Shown: positions 22,210 to 34,530, numbered from the stretch's first letter. The stretch is 64,000 nt of DNA from Ancylostoma caninum (GCA_037903475.1 JBAJFG010000357.1:62001-126000), one strand, 5' to 3'. Made by a program: numbers and translations. The notes: generated by a model from the letters alone, not told the origin.

Positions 22210-23470
22210 CGCAAGTATCTGGGTGACCACGGCTTTTCTTCTTTTCGCAGTTGTAATTCACTAGCAACCGTGCACGTCGATCACGACTTATTAAAATGTA
22301 AAAATTTCCTTCAATGCTGCCTCCAGCCAGGATGTAGAATCTATCAGCTCAGAGAAGGCCGATAGAGTTAGTTCGTCTGCAGTTACTACCTTGATGTCGG
22401 CTCACTGAACTAATTTCTGCTTTTTTCCGTAAATTTTGATATGTTTGTGCAGATGATATACGATATTATGGTATGTATGTGGGGTGATTCTTTGCATTTT
22501 TAGGTTTGTCTCCTGCCACTTAGTACAATCACCTTCCACAAGTAACCTGCGTCGTCCTCCCGGCGATGGTACAACTGCGGTCGCAATTGCGGACAGAGCC
22601 ACTCCATCGGCCCTCTGTGAATTGACAGACTATGGGAGAAGCCTTCACGACTTCTATTTGAAATCATATTCAAATCTAGGGAAATGCTACTACTTCTTTT
22701 CTATTAGCAAGTCAGATTTGAAAAGCAAACGTCAATCGCAGCGTGGTACGGTTTTGCTGACGCCCTATGAGTCAGAATTGTTGGTAATTGATGGTACGGT
22801 AGTAGGCAAAGGGGTAGAACCAAAAAAAAATCTAGGAAGACGACATATTTTTCCATGGGTCTGCTCGTTGAATCGAGACGTCTCGCTTCCACTATTGCTC
22901 GAGAATAGGTTATCGAGCATTTCTGGAGCTCTCGACTCCGTTAATAAATAACCCGAGAGCCCCTGGCATTGTGAAGAAGATATCCTCCATACATATCCAA
23001 AACAAAGCAACGCTGTGACCTGGAGCCAAATGTGACATAGGTAGTAGACGTGTCAGGCTACTCCATAACACAAGTAAGTCTTTGCAGGATATCACAAGCG
23101 CAAGGAGCAAAATGGCGTTAAATGGTGGACTATCACCAAATGCGCCGAAATTTTTGTACACACCTAAAACATAGACAGGGATTCTGAATCATCTTGTTAG
23201 TAAAAAGCAGCCTTGACTCTCAGGGAAGAGCGCAGCGATTTTGTGCTCTAACACCTTGCGTGGGTCGTCATAAGCACCCGTTACAGTGATGTCATTCCCA
23301 TGAAAAACCGGCAGTTCTGGGTTTCTTGAAGGCAGCAACGTGGAGGCCTAACAGAATGTGCAATTTCGCAATCCATCACGTCATTCGCTCAACCCATTCA
23401 ATGGCTCAAGCGCTGAACAATATTGATTTGCTTCAATAGTTCAGAGTACTGGACAATTCCAAAATGCACC
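22210..23470 (+). repeat. 1.3-kb repeat, plus copy (partner at 55.4-56.8 kb)
   Basis: Reverse-complement match to 55,434-56,800, recognisable at GTGACCACGGC, CAGAGAAGGCCGAT, GAGAGCCCCTGGCATT and GGCAGCAACGTGGAGGCC. An interior 155-codon open frame (22,484-22,951) includes VQSPSTS, echoed as VKSPST in the partner, so the repeat may once have been coding. Class unknown. Confidence 0.6.
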
Positions 23471-23704
23471 AACAAGGGGCTATTATTATCGAATGGAATG
23501 GGTCAGAGATCAATCAAAGGCTGAATTACAGTAGGTGGTTTCCAAGAAAATGCACTAGTTTGTAAGGTGTGTAGCTGTTTATCCGCAAAGGGATGCCGCC
23601 ACATCACACCTATAGGGGTCAGAGGGTCAATCCTGATAAACAGCTCCATAGTGGAGATATTTATCAGGATTCTTATCCTGTTAAGTTGTCGCATGAATTT
23701 CCTG

Positions 23705-24320
23705 CAACTGAATTTTTATTTTTGCCATAGCTTTCGGGGTTGACCTTAGGCTTTTTATTCAAAACCTATATAAAGGTTGGCTAATATTTATTTATTTATT
23801 TATTTAAATATCGGTACAGAGGATAAATGCGAAGAGAAACAGGCTACAATGAAAAAGGCCGATACTCATCATGTAAATAGAAAGAAAAGATGTTAACGAG
23901 GTAGTGCGGGGGGGGGGGCTGAGGCGATAAGGTGAGAAAGTTGGTGGTGAAGACCAGTTAGTCTACTTATACGATTATGGCTGATAAAAAAACTGTCATT
24001 AGCTCCAACTAAGTTTGACAATTTTTGCTTCACGAACTCACGGCAGACACAAACGCTTTTAACTTTTCCATAGATTTTTGCTGAGACCGACAACCTGGTC
24101 ATCAGAGTGGAGAACGGGCTCCTAGGCCAACTACTGCTAGTGGATCGAACTTGCAAACGAAACTGAAAACTTGGATTCCTCTGCCAAAACCAAAACTTCC
24201 TTCTTACAATCAAAAGGCAATGCTCAGTGTGTCATGGAACCGCAGAGGAACAACTCACTAAGAGCTACTGTCAACAAATTCAGCTGGCACCTCGAACCTC
24301 TAATTGAGAATGACCTTCAT
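23705..24320. repeat. Dispersed repeat, direct partner at 53.2-53.65 kb
   Basis: Shares TTTATAAAG-type sequence, CGATTATGGCT, GACAGACACAAACGCTTTT and AACTGCAAAGGAAC-like motifs with 53,215-53,650 in the same orientation. A (TTTA)n run at 23,791-23,813 resembles a LINE 3' tail, so this may be a LINE 3' end; unproven. Confidence 0.5.
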
Positions 24321-24399
24321 TCTGTTCGCGTTTGTAAGCAAGCTGGTCTCAAGGAGAACCATAAACTCTTGGACTGAGGGAATGCAACATCTTGATGTA

Positions 24400-25160
24400 A
24401 AGCCCTTATAACACGCATCACTCGGGTTTACAACAACTCGCGGCTAAGGACACCATTTCTGAGCAGTTTGGGAGAAAGCTCCCACTGGAAGGAGGTATGT
24501 ATGCAATACCAGTTTTGCAGAGTGATCGCTTTGCAAATTAGATTTACTTGAAAGCATATTCGACAGAAGTTTCGACTGGAAGATAAGTATAAGTGAAAAC
24601 ACTGGCAACATATCATAAATGTGAAAAGCGAACACAGATAATGACGATACCAATCCAAAGCCCCGCTTCGCGGCACTTTAACTTAGACCTGTACGCCACG
24701 TTATCTCTGTCAACTATAATATTTGAGAAAGTCACTGTCATCTATACGAAGCTCACCTTCGCCGCGCTTCGCGGCAACGATTTTCAGCGAAGTCGCATGA
24801 CTCTTGACCGCCTGCGAGATTAAACCTTGCCGTGTTCGGAAATGGGTATCCAGCACAACTACATAGATCTTTTTATGGTTGACTCGATATCCGTTGAGTG
24901 AGACTAAAACTATCTTCATTGGTAATGCTTGCACGAATATTTGACTGATCAGAGCAGTGGCGGGGGTAAAAGAGAAGGAGGTGCGTGAAGCGAAGGAAGC
25001 ATTATCAGCATTACCTTTCATTCTGAAGAGCAAGATATATAGAGCAGGATCATGGATGCATCGATGGACAAGGTAACCATTGTTATAAATTGTTTTCAAG
25101 TGAATATGTCCTGCTAATTACCGTCGAGAAAATACATGAGGCAAATCCTACAACAAAAAA
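24400..25160 (-). other. Unrecognised region with a 129-codon open frame
   Basis: A minus-strand frame at 24,710-25,099 encodes a protein with no recognised domain. A GCTTCGCGGC motif occurs twice (near 24,665 and 24,765). I cannot support a gene. Confidence 0.25.
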
Positions 25161-25165
25161 AAATA

Positions 25166-25790
25166 TTAAGGTGGTGAGAAGGTCTTGCGCCGTTTGACAC
25201 TTTTTCTGCTTTATTCTATCACTCAGCATACAATGGGATTTGCTCAACGATACAGTCACCGTGTCCCATCTAATGCGCAGATCGACGGCCCCTTTCTCAC
25301 AGAATTAAGAAGACTGGAGGGGGCAACGTAAGGAGAATTGGAGGGTGAGGAACAGTGACCCAGCCCAGCTCCTCCTCCTTTACGGGTCGCTTTAGCTATA
25401 TAGGGCCTAGCGTTATCTTGGAATAGGTGTACAGAAGCTCGTCTCAGCCACTTTTCTTGAAAAGCATCCGCGAGTTCCCGGAGCTGACTGGCGTAAACGT
25501 TACTGGTTACTGTGTGTCCTTGCAAGAGATACTCTTAAAACAACAGTCCTAGCGAGTCTCAGAAGTAGCCAGGGACACACTTGTTTGGGTGAAGATAAGG
25601 TGGTTTGGGTGACGATACATACGTCTTCTCCTCCAGGGAGGAATCTGACACGATGCACGTTACAATTGCAGAGGATCTTCAGTGATCTCTCATCTTCAGT
25701 GATAAGGTCTTCCAGAGTCACCTTTCGCGGGCAGAAAAGGAAAAGCAAATTATGGCTCAGAGGTGTTCATGTGGAATTGACATCGTGATT
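25166..25790 (-). mobile_element. Mariner-like element fragment (decayed)
   Basis: The left terminus, TTAAGGTGGTGAGAAGGTCT, resembles the terminus of the neighbouring element at 25,816. Minus-strand pieces read as a mariner transposase, including an HTVTSNVYASQL block and FQDNARPYIAKAT, the second catalytic-Asp region. Frameshifts break it, and its 5' part is missing. Confidence 0.75.
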
Positions 25791-25815
25791 AAAGGTAAAG
25801 AAAGCAAGAATTAAA

Positions 25816-26600
25816 TTAGGGTGGTAAGAAAGTCTTGAGCCGATTTTTTTTGAGAGTTTCAGATCATTCAAGTACTGATCGATACTCATCGATCTATTAT
25901 GTGATAGTTGTAGACTATATATATCCGGCTTGCCTTCCTTAACTCAAATTACGACGTCAATTTTACAACAGCGCCTCCTAGCCATAATCAGTTTTTCCTT
26001 ATCTTCCCGTATCGGAAGAAGTTTCTGAAAGACCCTGATTATTGAAGATGGGAGTTGGGTCTTCTATGATTCTAACACGCATCGTGCTATGTGCCTCCAT
26101 CGAGAAGAAGATCAGCAAATCGTACTCTCATCCAAACAAGTGTCTCCTTTGCTACCTCTGGGATTCGCGAGGAATGTTGTATTACGAGATGCGCCCGCAA
26201 GGACAAATAGTCACCGGTAACATTTACGCCAATCAGCTCCAGAAAATCGCAGACGCTGTTCGATAAAAACGGCCGAGACGAGATTCCGCACACCTACTCC
26301 ACGGTGGCGCTAGGCCCTCATATAGCTAAAGAGACCCATGGAAATTGGAGAAATTAGATTGGGGCACGGTTCCTCGTCCAGCCTACTCTTCGCAGATTGT
26401 TCCTTTGGACCACCACTTATTCCGCTCCTTTAAGGCATTCCTAGCTGAGAAAAAATTCACCAAAATTGAATATGTTGAAAGGGCGGTCAGCGTATTCTTA
26501 GCCTCCCAGTTTCTGCAGTTCCAGGAGAAGAAGATCGTTGACCTGCCCATTAAGTGGGACACTGCAGTGACTAACTATAGTGATTATATTGTTGAGTAGA
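25816..26600 (+). mobile_element. Mariner-like element, decayed transposase
   Basis: Begins TTAGGGTGGTAAGAAAGTCT. Plus-strand translation shows EDGSWVFYDSNTHR in a mariner-like position, then GQIVTGNIYANQLQKIADAV, then ..PLDHHLFRSFKAFL and a C-terminal block ending at TAG near 26,597. The N-terminal DNA-binding part is missing and the catalytic region is frame-broken. It is oriented opposite to the preceding element. Confidence 0.8.
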
Positions 26601-26799
26601 TTCTATTGTATGCTGACTAATAAAGTAAAACAGGAAAAAGTCTCAAATGGCCCAAGAATCGTGTTTCACTACCCCGGCTATCTCACACTACTGAAGACAA
26701 TTACTATTTCGAATAAATTTATTGAAAATGTCCATAATTCTGGTGAACAGCATATTATATCAGCGAAACTCAAGTGACCCTTTTCCATCCGCAAGCGAA

Positions 26800-27230
26800 A
26801 AATCAGCAGCGTTATTTCGATAGCAATGAATGGATGCATTTGTGCAAAATGATATCCAAAGTATTGAGGAACCCCAGCAGAAATATCTTCACCGCCTTAT
26901 GGGGTAGAATAGCGAAAATCAATAGAATCGGTGAATCAATATTTCGTCCAAAATGGTCGTTGTCTTCGTTTTCAGCGTACAAGAAACCGCGGTAGACATG
27001 TTGTGCCGTCTCCAAGCGAAAATGGAAAGTCCTATAAAATCAACACACTGATATTCTGTGAAAACGATTGTCATATTCGTGTTCAGCGAATTGGGGAACC
27101 CCAGTGGACATGTCTTCACCGCCCCATGGGCAAGAGTAAAAAAATCAGTAAAATTTCGTGCAAGGACGGTCATCATATTCTTGTTCAGCGTACTGGGAAA
27201 CCACAACAGACATGTCCTTGCCAGGGATGT
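26800..27230 (+). repeat. About 110-bp satellite, array 1
   Basis: Three to four diverged units, each with TTCAGCG (26,971; 27,082; 27,184), GAACCCCAG, GACATGTCTTCACCGCC and TCGTGCAAAA-like segments. The same family forms 40,125-40,640. Followed at 27,229-27,310 by repeated TTACGATTTACGA words. Confidence 0.65.
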
Positions 27231-27474
27231 GCGCAGTTACGATTTACGATTCGCGAATTACGATTTACGGCCATTTCTTGCAATTTTTTTACGATTTACG
27301 ATTTACTAAAAAGGGCCAAAGTTTCGTGACAAAATCCTAATTAACTAGAAGAAACGAGCTTCGCCATAGCGCTTGTTCCAAGGATGCAAATACGCTTGAT
27401 TTGTCTGAGTCTGCTTTTCGCAACAATATTAGCACGGAATTCGCGTAGTTTTTCTTATGATTTTCATTTCCTAA

Positions 27475-27978
27475 AGGCAGCATCAACGATAATCTTCGTG
27501 GCTAAGATTTCAAATGTTCTCGAACCCTAGGCATAAGCAAGACAATTCTGCGATGGTAGTGCTGTAGGAGACCCTCTGTTCTCCGGTATATCACAAGTAC
27601 ATCTTCATCTCAACATTTCAGTTCAGCCTTTCCTGGTACAAGTTGTCGCGCTTGAGCCAGAGCTAGAATGCCGTTTTGGAGTACGAACAGTGGCAGATAT
27701 CAGCTGTTTCACAAGCCATTTGCTCTTCCCCCAACTCCTTTTAGCATTGACATTCTTTTTTCTCTTTTTCGCTTTAGGTTGGCTAACTTCATTTTCTTCC
27801 TCGAATGTCTTCATCTTTTGCAGAAAAAAAAACACTCTTTATCCGTTCGTTAGGCGGCAAAACAGAACATTTTCATGGTTTAGGCATGTTTCACAAATTC
27901 GAATGTGTTCAGCGCACTAAAATCATCGTCACGAAATCACGTCGAAATCTCGAGCATGATTTTCCGTGGGTGCTGCCT
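27475..27978. mobile_element. TTAA-type MITE, decayed copy (504 bp)
   Basis: Ends AGGCAGCAT... and the complement of AGGCAGCACCCACGGAAAAT; flanks are CTAA and TCAA, each one change from TTAA. Inside, a minus-strand frame (27,623-27,808) encodes a short basic peptide with KPKAKKRKK-like runs, of unknown relevance. Confidence 0.5.
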
Positions 27979-28229
27979 TCAAGAGCAGCTAATACCAAAT
28001 CCAATTTCGGGACTTCTGTTGAGATGATCTGGCGCAAGAGTGAAAGTCTTCTCTACAGAAGACTTTTAATGGGCTCCGTGAAGTGCCAAAAGAGCACAGA
28101 CAACTGCACCGTAGCGCTTCTCCTAAAGATGCTAAGCTATCGCATGGGGCACAAAATGTATACCAAGCCTCCGTCGTTTGTCAAAAAGTCCTGCTTCATT
28201 CAACTGATTTCACCCGCCGTATGATGTAG

Positions 28230-30570
28230 TGCACAAAGAGTTTTTTCTTACCGAGCTCTTATATGCCAGTTCATAGTGGCTAAGATGACAGAGTGCAAGA
28301 AAAAATTCTTTTCTGCTGTGTATCTTACCTTCTCTATGGCGCACCATGCATTGGATTTGGTCTGATAATCACGTGAGCAGTTGATGCATATGCGCCTTAT
28401 AAAGTGAGTTGATGTGGAGCTGATTCATTAAGTCAGCGTTTTATCTTACCAAGCCCATATGGTAGCATTTCACCTACCCCAGAGGAAAGGATTACTTGGT
28501 TGGAACGGAAACAGAACCATCAGTTGAGTCCAGAAACACTGACCAATTTGAAGAGAGGTTTCCCTTCCGTAACGATAAATAATAATTAGAACTAGATACT
28601 GGCTAAAAACATTTAATAAAAAAGACGTTGTTTCTTTATCATGATGTTATCGCTGTAGGGATGAAATGAGGGAGCTGTGCGAGGGGCAGTCGCGGTAGCT
28701 GGTTCCGGAATTTGTTATGAAAGAATCAGAATTTTCTGGGTATCATCAGTGATACGACACTCGGACCCTCAGTTACGATTTACGAAAATCAAATTCTTTA
28801 TTGAGCACATCCCTGGTCCTTGCCTGTTCCCCAGTGAAAGTGGTCCCAGACTTAAAAATGTACCGGCACGATGTGTCGGTCACCTTTTTTCGAATACACG
28901 GTATCATCATTGCCTCAGAGGCCTCGAGACAACTGTATAGATAGATAGACGCTTCATATGCGACTGCGTGCAAGACATGAGTCAGCATGTGTTTATCTTA
29001 ATAGCGGAACGATGTACATGTGAGGGAGATCACGGTAGGGTGGATGGGACGAGAAGCGAGCATGGTTGGGACTCCCTGGCCAGTGGCGAGACCCGGTCCG
29101 TCCGTCCGTGCGTCCTCCCTGGTCCTCGGGACTTGGTCCATAAATACCACCCCGTTCGCTCAGTTCCCATTCAATCTCGGGTTAGATCTGAAAACATATA
29201 CATATACTAGAATGTCACTTATGTGAGAAAAGAAGATGCTTACCATATGACTAATGCAAAACTCTCCCGCCTTACACCAGCAACCGTGAGATAACCGACC
29301 AATTTCGTCGCCTTTGAAGCGCTGCTGCTGAGCTAGCGAAGATCATGAGTTAGACGAACGACAGACTGCTTCAAGTGTGCGTTTGGTACAATCCTACGTG
29401 GATTTTCGCCGTCGCATATTGCACTGCGTATGAGCTCTACGTACTGCGTAGCCTTGGGTTCCGGCAAAACCTCAGACATGAGGACTTTCAAGGCTGCCTG
29501 GTTTCCACCTCTTGACGTTTTATTTCCTTGTCGAATCACCCTTCTCACCAGCGCTTGAGCTAGCCTATTTCCTCTACCACCTACCCTGTTTGGCACTCGT
29601 TATGACTCCGAGCTCATCACTTGTCCCTAAAATCTGACCTAATCCATCCAACAATCGTCTCTCAGGACTGCAACGTTTCGAAATTGTCCAACACCTGCCG
29701 CTGTTAGAGCAGAAGTGTTGATCGGCGTTTGAGCTGTAGAATGAACGATGTGCTGTATTGCGAAACTGCCCTCTCATTAATCACGTTTCCGCTTTGCGAC
29801 ATTATCATGAACGGGCGCTTATACAAATCACAGCGAAAAGAGATGAAAATGCACGACGTTATTTTCAATCCGATAAAATAACCATCGCTCTTCTGTAGCT
29901 TTTTTTATCTGTCCAATCGCGACGGACACGATAGGCGGGAAAACCAGTAACAACAAGACACATTGGCCATCCCAGGCATGTAATGCGGGTGATGTCTGTG
30001 GCTTGTATACAAGAGCAGAACACCGATGGTATGTCGTTTTCACAATTTCCCATACCACATCATAATAATCACAACCAGCCTGATCGTCCGGCTAACGCCG
30101 GACTCTCAGGCTTCTTTTCGTGCTCGCTTCGCTCGCATATTTTCATTCTCAGACACTGGAGGGGGACTATGCTCAACGAATGCAGCTCTATCCTCCTGGC
30201 CACGCCCCGCCCCGCCCACCGGCAGCCTCAGATCAATACAATTCCAAATGGGAACTCGATTGGCATTGTCACCTTATGGCCTCATTTTCTGCTCCGAGGG
30301 GGGGTTTCGGCACCGCCCGCCGAGCATAGAGCTGCGGCACCTTGACGTATTGGGCGCCGTGAGTTGGAACACAATTGCCAGTGACGTCACAAGCCGCGGC
30401 ACGCGCGGCGGCTGCGGCGGCGGCGGAATTTCGAAAATGCCGCACGGGGTTTTCTTTCGACTTTCGGGAGGTTTTTTCGTTCGTGTCGGGGTGTTGCGCA
30501 TGTTTTTCGTTTTCTTACGTTTCTGCAGAGTTTATGTGAATGTTTCTTCTTTGAAAATGTTTTCTTTTTC
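28230..30570. other. No supported gene; putative promoter region at the right end
   Basis: A minus-strand frame at 29,333-29,596 looks mildly coding but is not connected to a plausible start. At 30,086-30,103 the hairpin GTCCGGCTAACGCCGGAC lies in a 70-bp segment resembling 38,240-38,310. A CpG-rich stretch (30,350-30,440) lies upstream of the exon at 30,574 and could be its promoter. Confidence 0.3.
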
Positions 30571-30573
30571 CAG

Positions 30574-30689
30574 GAATCCTGCGAAAGATGGAAGTTGCAG
30601 AGGTGCAGACCATCGACATCGAAATCGTTGGAGAACACGCCCGCGCTGTGGATGTCCTCGCGAACATGTGGAGCTTCACCGATTCTGAG
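30574..30689 (+). pseudogene. Orphan exon similar to gene A exon 1
   Basis: Follows a strong acceptor (CTTTTTCCAG), has an ATG at 30,588 and 34 codons ending GAG|GTAAGT, in the same phase and at the same relative position as gene A exon 1. Residue similarity includes IDIEI..EHARAVDVL against LDLEV..DHDTALMLL. No LRR exons follow. It cannot splice in frame to the ATG exon of the next gene, so it is a remnant or the start of an unseen transcript. It sits 1.1 kb upstream of the intact gene C. Confidence 0.55.
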
Positions 30690-30710
30690 GTAAGTTTTTT
30701 CATCTACTCA

Positions 30711-31483
30711 GTGATGAAAACTCCGCGCCATGGAGTTTTACAAGTTTCCTGTCTTCTTTTTTTGACGGAATTGTGAGCGACGTCATGCCCAACGTGGAAA
30801 AAAACTTGTAAAACTTCACGGCGCGGACTTCTCCCTTTCGGTTTCCCTCCTCAAATCATCCAACCGATCATTTCGAATGTGCTCAGTGAAGAGAACTCCG
30901 CGCCGTGGAGTTTTACAAGTTTTTTTTCTTCCTTGACTATGCAAATGTGATGACGTCATGCCCAACGTGGAAAAAAACTTGTAAAACTTCACGGCGCGGA
31001 CTTCTCCCTTTCGGTTTCCCTCCTCAAATCATCCAACCGATCATTTCGAATGTGCTCAGTGAAGAAAACTCCGCGCCGTGGAGTTTTACAAGTTTTTTTT
31101 CTTCTATGACTATGCAAATGTGATGACGTCATGCCCAACGTGGAAAAAAACTTGTAAAACTTCACGGCGCGGACTTCTCCCTTTCGGTTTCCCTCCTCAA
31201 ATCATCCAACCGATCATTTCGAATGTGCTCAGTGAAGAAAACTCCGCGCCGTGGAGTTTTACAAGTTTTTTTTCTTCCTTGACTATGCAAATGTGATGAC
31301 GTCATGCCCAACGTGGAAAAAAACTTGTAAAACTTCACGGCGCGGACTTCTCCCTTTCGGTTTCCCTCCTCAAATCATCCAACCGATCATTTCGAATGTG
31401 CTCAGTGAAGAAAACTCCGCGCCGTGGAGTTTTACAAGTTTTTTTTTTCTTCCTTGACTATGCAAATGTGATGACGTCATGCT
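30711..31483 (+). repeat. 173-bp tandem array with hairpin, octamer and CRE motifs
   Basis: Unit starts (CTCCGCGCC) at 30,721, 30,896, 31,069, 31,242 and 31,415; later units are nearly identical, the first is diverged and the last is partial. Each full unit has inverted arms (CCGCGCCGTGGAGTTTTACA and complement) around a loop with ATGCAAAT (30,939, 31,112, 31,285, 31,460) and TGACGTCA (30,951, 31,124, 31,297, 31,472). Perfect octamer and CRE words five bases apart are conserved in four units; unit 1 lacks them. Confidence 0.9.
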
Positions 31484-31792
31484 TGTTTCTTTCGATATCT
31501 TCTGATGTTTCCTGCCTTATTTTACTGTTGCATTACATTCCTTTGAAGTAATCCGGTCACACCTGTTACGGTATTAACGAAGTTGAACCACTACTCCACA
31601 TACTCGATAAAGTTTTGAAGTTGATTTAAGGCAGAACTTCAACGCGTGTTTTCGCTCGAGTACCCCTACAAGCTTGAGTTTCCTTGTTGAACAGTAGCCA
31701 TTTCTACCCAGTCTCAGCATAGTGTCAATCTGACAGATATGTTTTTCTTCAGTCATAGAGAAATCTTAGTCCATTGAGCGTTTGTTTCGCCG

Positions 31793-34530
31793 ATGTCCAG
31801 TGTAGCGCCTCCTCGGTCCACCTCATCATCCGAGGAATATGAGCCAGAGATCCTTGCACTCGAATCTGAGGCGGGTAAGCATCTTCATGTGAAGTAGACT
31901 GCAGAGATTCTCTTGTTCATATCTACCCCTCTTCCGCTCCGCTCTGTAATCGTTTTTTTAGCCGACCTAGCTAGGGAGACGGAAAACAGCGCGAGATCAA
32001 CTGACATTCGAGATTATTCAGTGGACGGTGAGTGATAGTCTTTCATGTTGCGGTTGTAGCGCAGTAGCGAATGTTTTTCCATTTTAATTTGCTTCAGTTT
32101 TCTCCTTGTAGTGTCAGCCTTTTGTAGATACCTCCGCTACCTGTGATCTGTCGTTGGACGCTCCCTCGTCCCGAGCATTGTTACCAGAAGATGCCGCCAC
32201 TGCCGCTCATCGCTACGAAGCAGAGAACGATGATCCCCGCTCAAGAGAACAACTGTTGCGAACGCCTAGGTATGGGAAAACTCACTTAGTGAACTGACAG
32301 CAGCGTCATATTTCAGGGACGGCGCACATCGCTATGAGTCATACCACCGAGCAAGACGTCCATATCACGAACGGTCACGAACGCCGCAACGATCACCACG
32401 TTACAGGAATGACGACACATGGTCAGAAAGGAGCCTCACAGATGGACATGCTCGTTACTCGCACTATTGTGAAAGGGATTACTCCCGCTCGCCAAGGCCT
32501 CGAAGACCACGACGCAACCGAACTCCAGAGCTCTCTCTCTACGGACACTCCCGCCGCTCACGCTATCTTCATGGAAATCCCTCGCGTGATCGATCACGTT
32601 CCCCAATGCCGGCAACACCACGCGCCGTCACTCCCGACCTTTCATATTACAGAAGTAGCAAGCGCCTGCAGCGCCATGATGAAGAAGATTATTCTCCGGA
32701 TCCGAATGGAAGACTGTCACACGACCCAACCACGACCTCTCCACGTACTCGAACATTTGCGCATGATCACCTTGAACGTAGCCGCGAAGAATATCGTCGG
32801 CATGAGAGATCAACGACGCCAAGACCACGAAGGCTGAGCAGAGAAAAACAGCCAGTTGTAGCGAACCAGGTGGTGAGCCTGACAGGTATGTGGTTCACAA
32901 AGAATACCGTCTTTACCTCACTTCATGGCTTGACCAGTTTTTCTGATTCAGAGCGTGCAAGCGATTCCATCAGAGGGAAATGTGTTGATTTAGAGAGGTT
33001 GGGTGCCGCTGTTGCCCGCCATGAAGGGGCCGGAGAACTTGAGGTGCGTTTGGAAGAACACAACCAAGCTTGCCTAGTCGCTTTCATTTTCAGGAATTTG
33101 TTCGAGAGAAGCTGAAGGATGTGAGGATAAATGTGGCAGAGACGAAGGCGATCCACAAGGCGATAAGTTCGATGCCAAATTCGTCAGATTCAGTTGTGAG
33201 AGGTTTGGTGAGCGTCGTGAAAAGTTTGTCGGAAACAGTAATTGGCATGTCGACCGTTGTGAGTGTTTTTCCTTCCGGGTACCAATGCGATTGTGATCAT
33301 TAGCAGCAACACAATTTTAGATGGATGGGTTGTTGACGAGTCAGGAGGCTCTACGAAACTCAGTGAAAGCGGCAACCAACAACATCACGAGGATGACTCA
33401 GATGAAGCTGCCACCTGGTGTCTTTCTTTCCGCTGGGAACATTGTGGGCACATGGATAGTCCCGAATCAACCGCCGTTTGTGGTGAGTGCGATGCGATTA
33501 ACGCAGCTGCAGTAGGCATATCTAGCTGTTTAAGGAGTGCAATCTGAAAGAAGTAATGGCCAGGTGGAAAAGGTCTGGAAGGGCTACTGACGAGGACCAC
33601 CTCGTTCACTGTGCTGACTTCATGCGGTTCTACCTAGTGAAGGTTTGATGCCATTTCCAAATAATGATTATTTGGTAGTTGTTTCCAAAAGTGAGACTCG
33701 TCGTAAACGTTTTCAGGCTTGTGACCCAGTCGAAGCCATACAGCACTACTCACACAGAGTGAGTGGAAGGGAATCAAAGAAGGAGGAACTAAAAGATGTA
33801 CCAGAGAACATAGTCGAAATCTTAATAAGTGAGTAGGAAAACTCCGCAGCAGTATCAGTTTATGCTTCCAATTGCAAATGATTCAGATTGCCTCCTCGAT
33901 GGACTCTCCTTGGGCCAACCCGGATTGCACATGGCAGCTGAGGAGCTGATGGACAACCCAACAGAGTGAGTCATGTCACCTAATGATTACTCACATCATT
34001 TTCCTATTTTGAGGTTAACTATTTCAGGTCCTTCTTGAAACTTGGCAGTAACAATGAGGAGCGCAAGAAAGCCCTCGAATATCGCAAGGACTGTCGAATA
34101 CGGTGGACCCCTAATTGTTCCGTGGCCATTAATCGAGCCCTGTAAGTTAATTAATCCAATTTTATCCTAAATTTTAGTTGGTTGATGATAATATGCACAT
34201 AAAACGGACATTTCAGAGGGGATGTTAGACAGTATGTGATGAAGGGAACGAAGCTTATCCCTAAACCGGTAAGTTCCTCGTAAGCGTAGAATCCAATGAC
34301 TCGTACCTGTAGTACTTCTCTTTTCTAGAAAAGGAAAACAATCATCTTAAAATTTTCAGCTCGCATATTTTCATTGTCCTCAGATAAGATTAGTGCAGGT
34401 GGATGAACGGACACTATCCACAGAGAAGCATTCTTTACCGCGGTTCATGGAACGATTGACCCACTATGGACAGCTCCTTTCCAACAATTTGTGGTGCCGC
34501 ATTTCGGTGGAAGTAAATAGTAAAAATTGA
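31793..34530 (+). CDS. Gene C: intact 640-aa, 13-exon protein of unknown family
   Basis: All 13 exons join in phase: 31,793-31,874, 31,962-32,027, 32,128-32,269, 32,317-32,885, 32,952-33,043, 33,094-33,258, 33,321-33,482, 33,526-33,642, 33,717-33,828, 33,887-33,965, 34,028-34,141, 34,217-34,268 and 34,360-34,530. Introns are GT-AG, mostly 40-100 nt. A TTTTTCTTCAG site 41 bases upstream of the ATG could be a trans-splice acceptor. The N-terminus is acidic; exon 4 (about residues 98-286) is Arg/Ser-rich with SPRPRR and RSRSP-like runs; the following region is helical (SSDSVVRGLVSVVKSL). The C-terminal half carries KKEELKD and DVRQYVMKG. I do not recognise the family. The match to the minus-strand copy beside the transposase suggests an accessory protein of the same element, perhaps DNA- or RNA-binding given the basic region (inference). 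Confidence 0.75.

Noticed and set aside
22484..22951. 155-codon frame as a host gene
   Set aside because: Lies in a repeat duplicated at 55.4-56.8 kb where the frame is broken; no recognised domain.
29130..29180. Core promoter (CATAAATA followed by TCAGT about 20 bp later)
   Set aside because: Spacing is weak and no gene can be traced downstream.
30026..30688. 220-codon plus frame upstream of the 173-bp array
   Set aside because: Crosses a CpG-rich, promoter-like stretch and a clear splice acceptor at 30,573; sequence is low-complexity and the exon at 30,588 uses another frame.
30711..31483. CRISPR-like array of regular repeats
   Set aside because: Units are 173 bp and contiguous with no variable spacers; the genome is eukaryotic with spliced genes.
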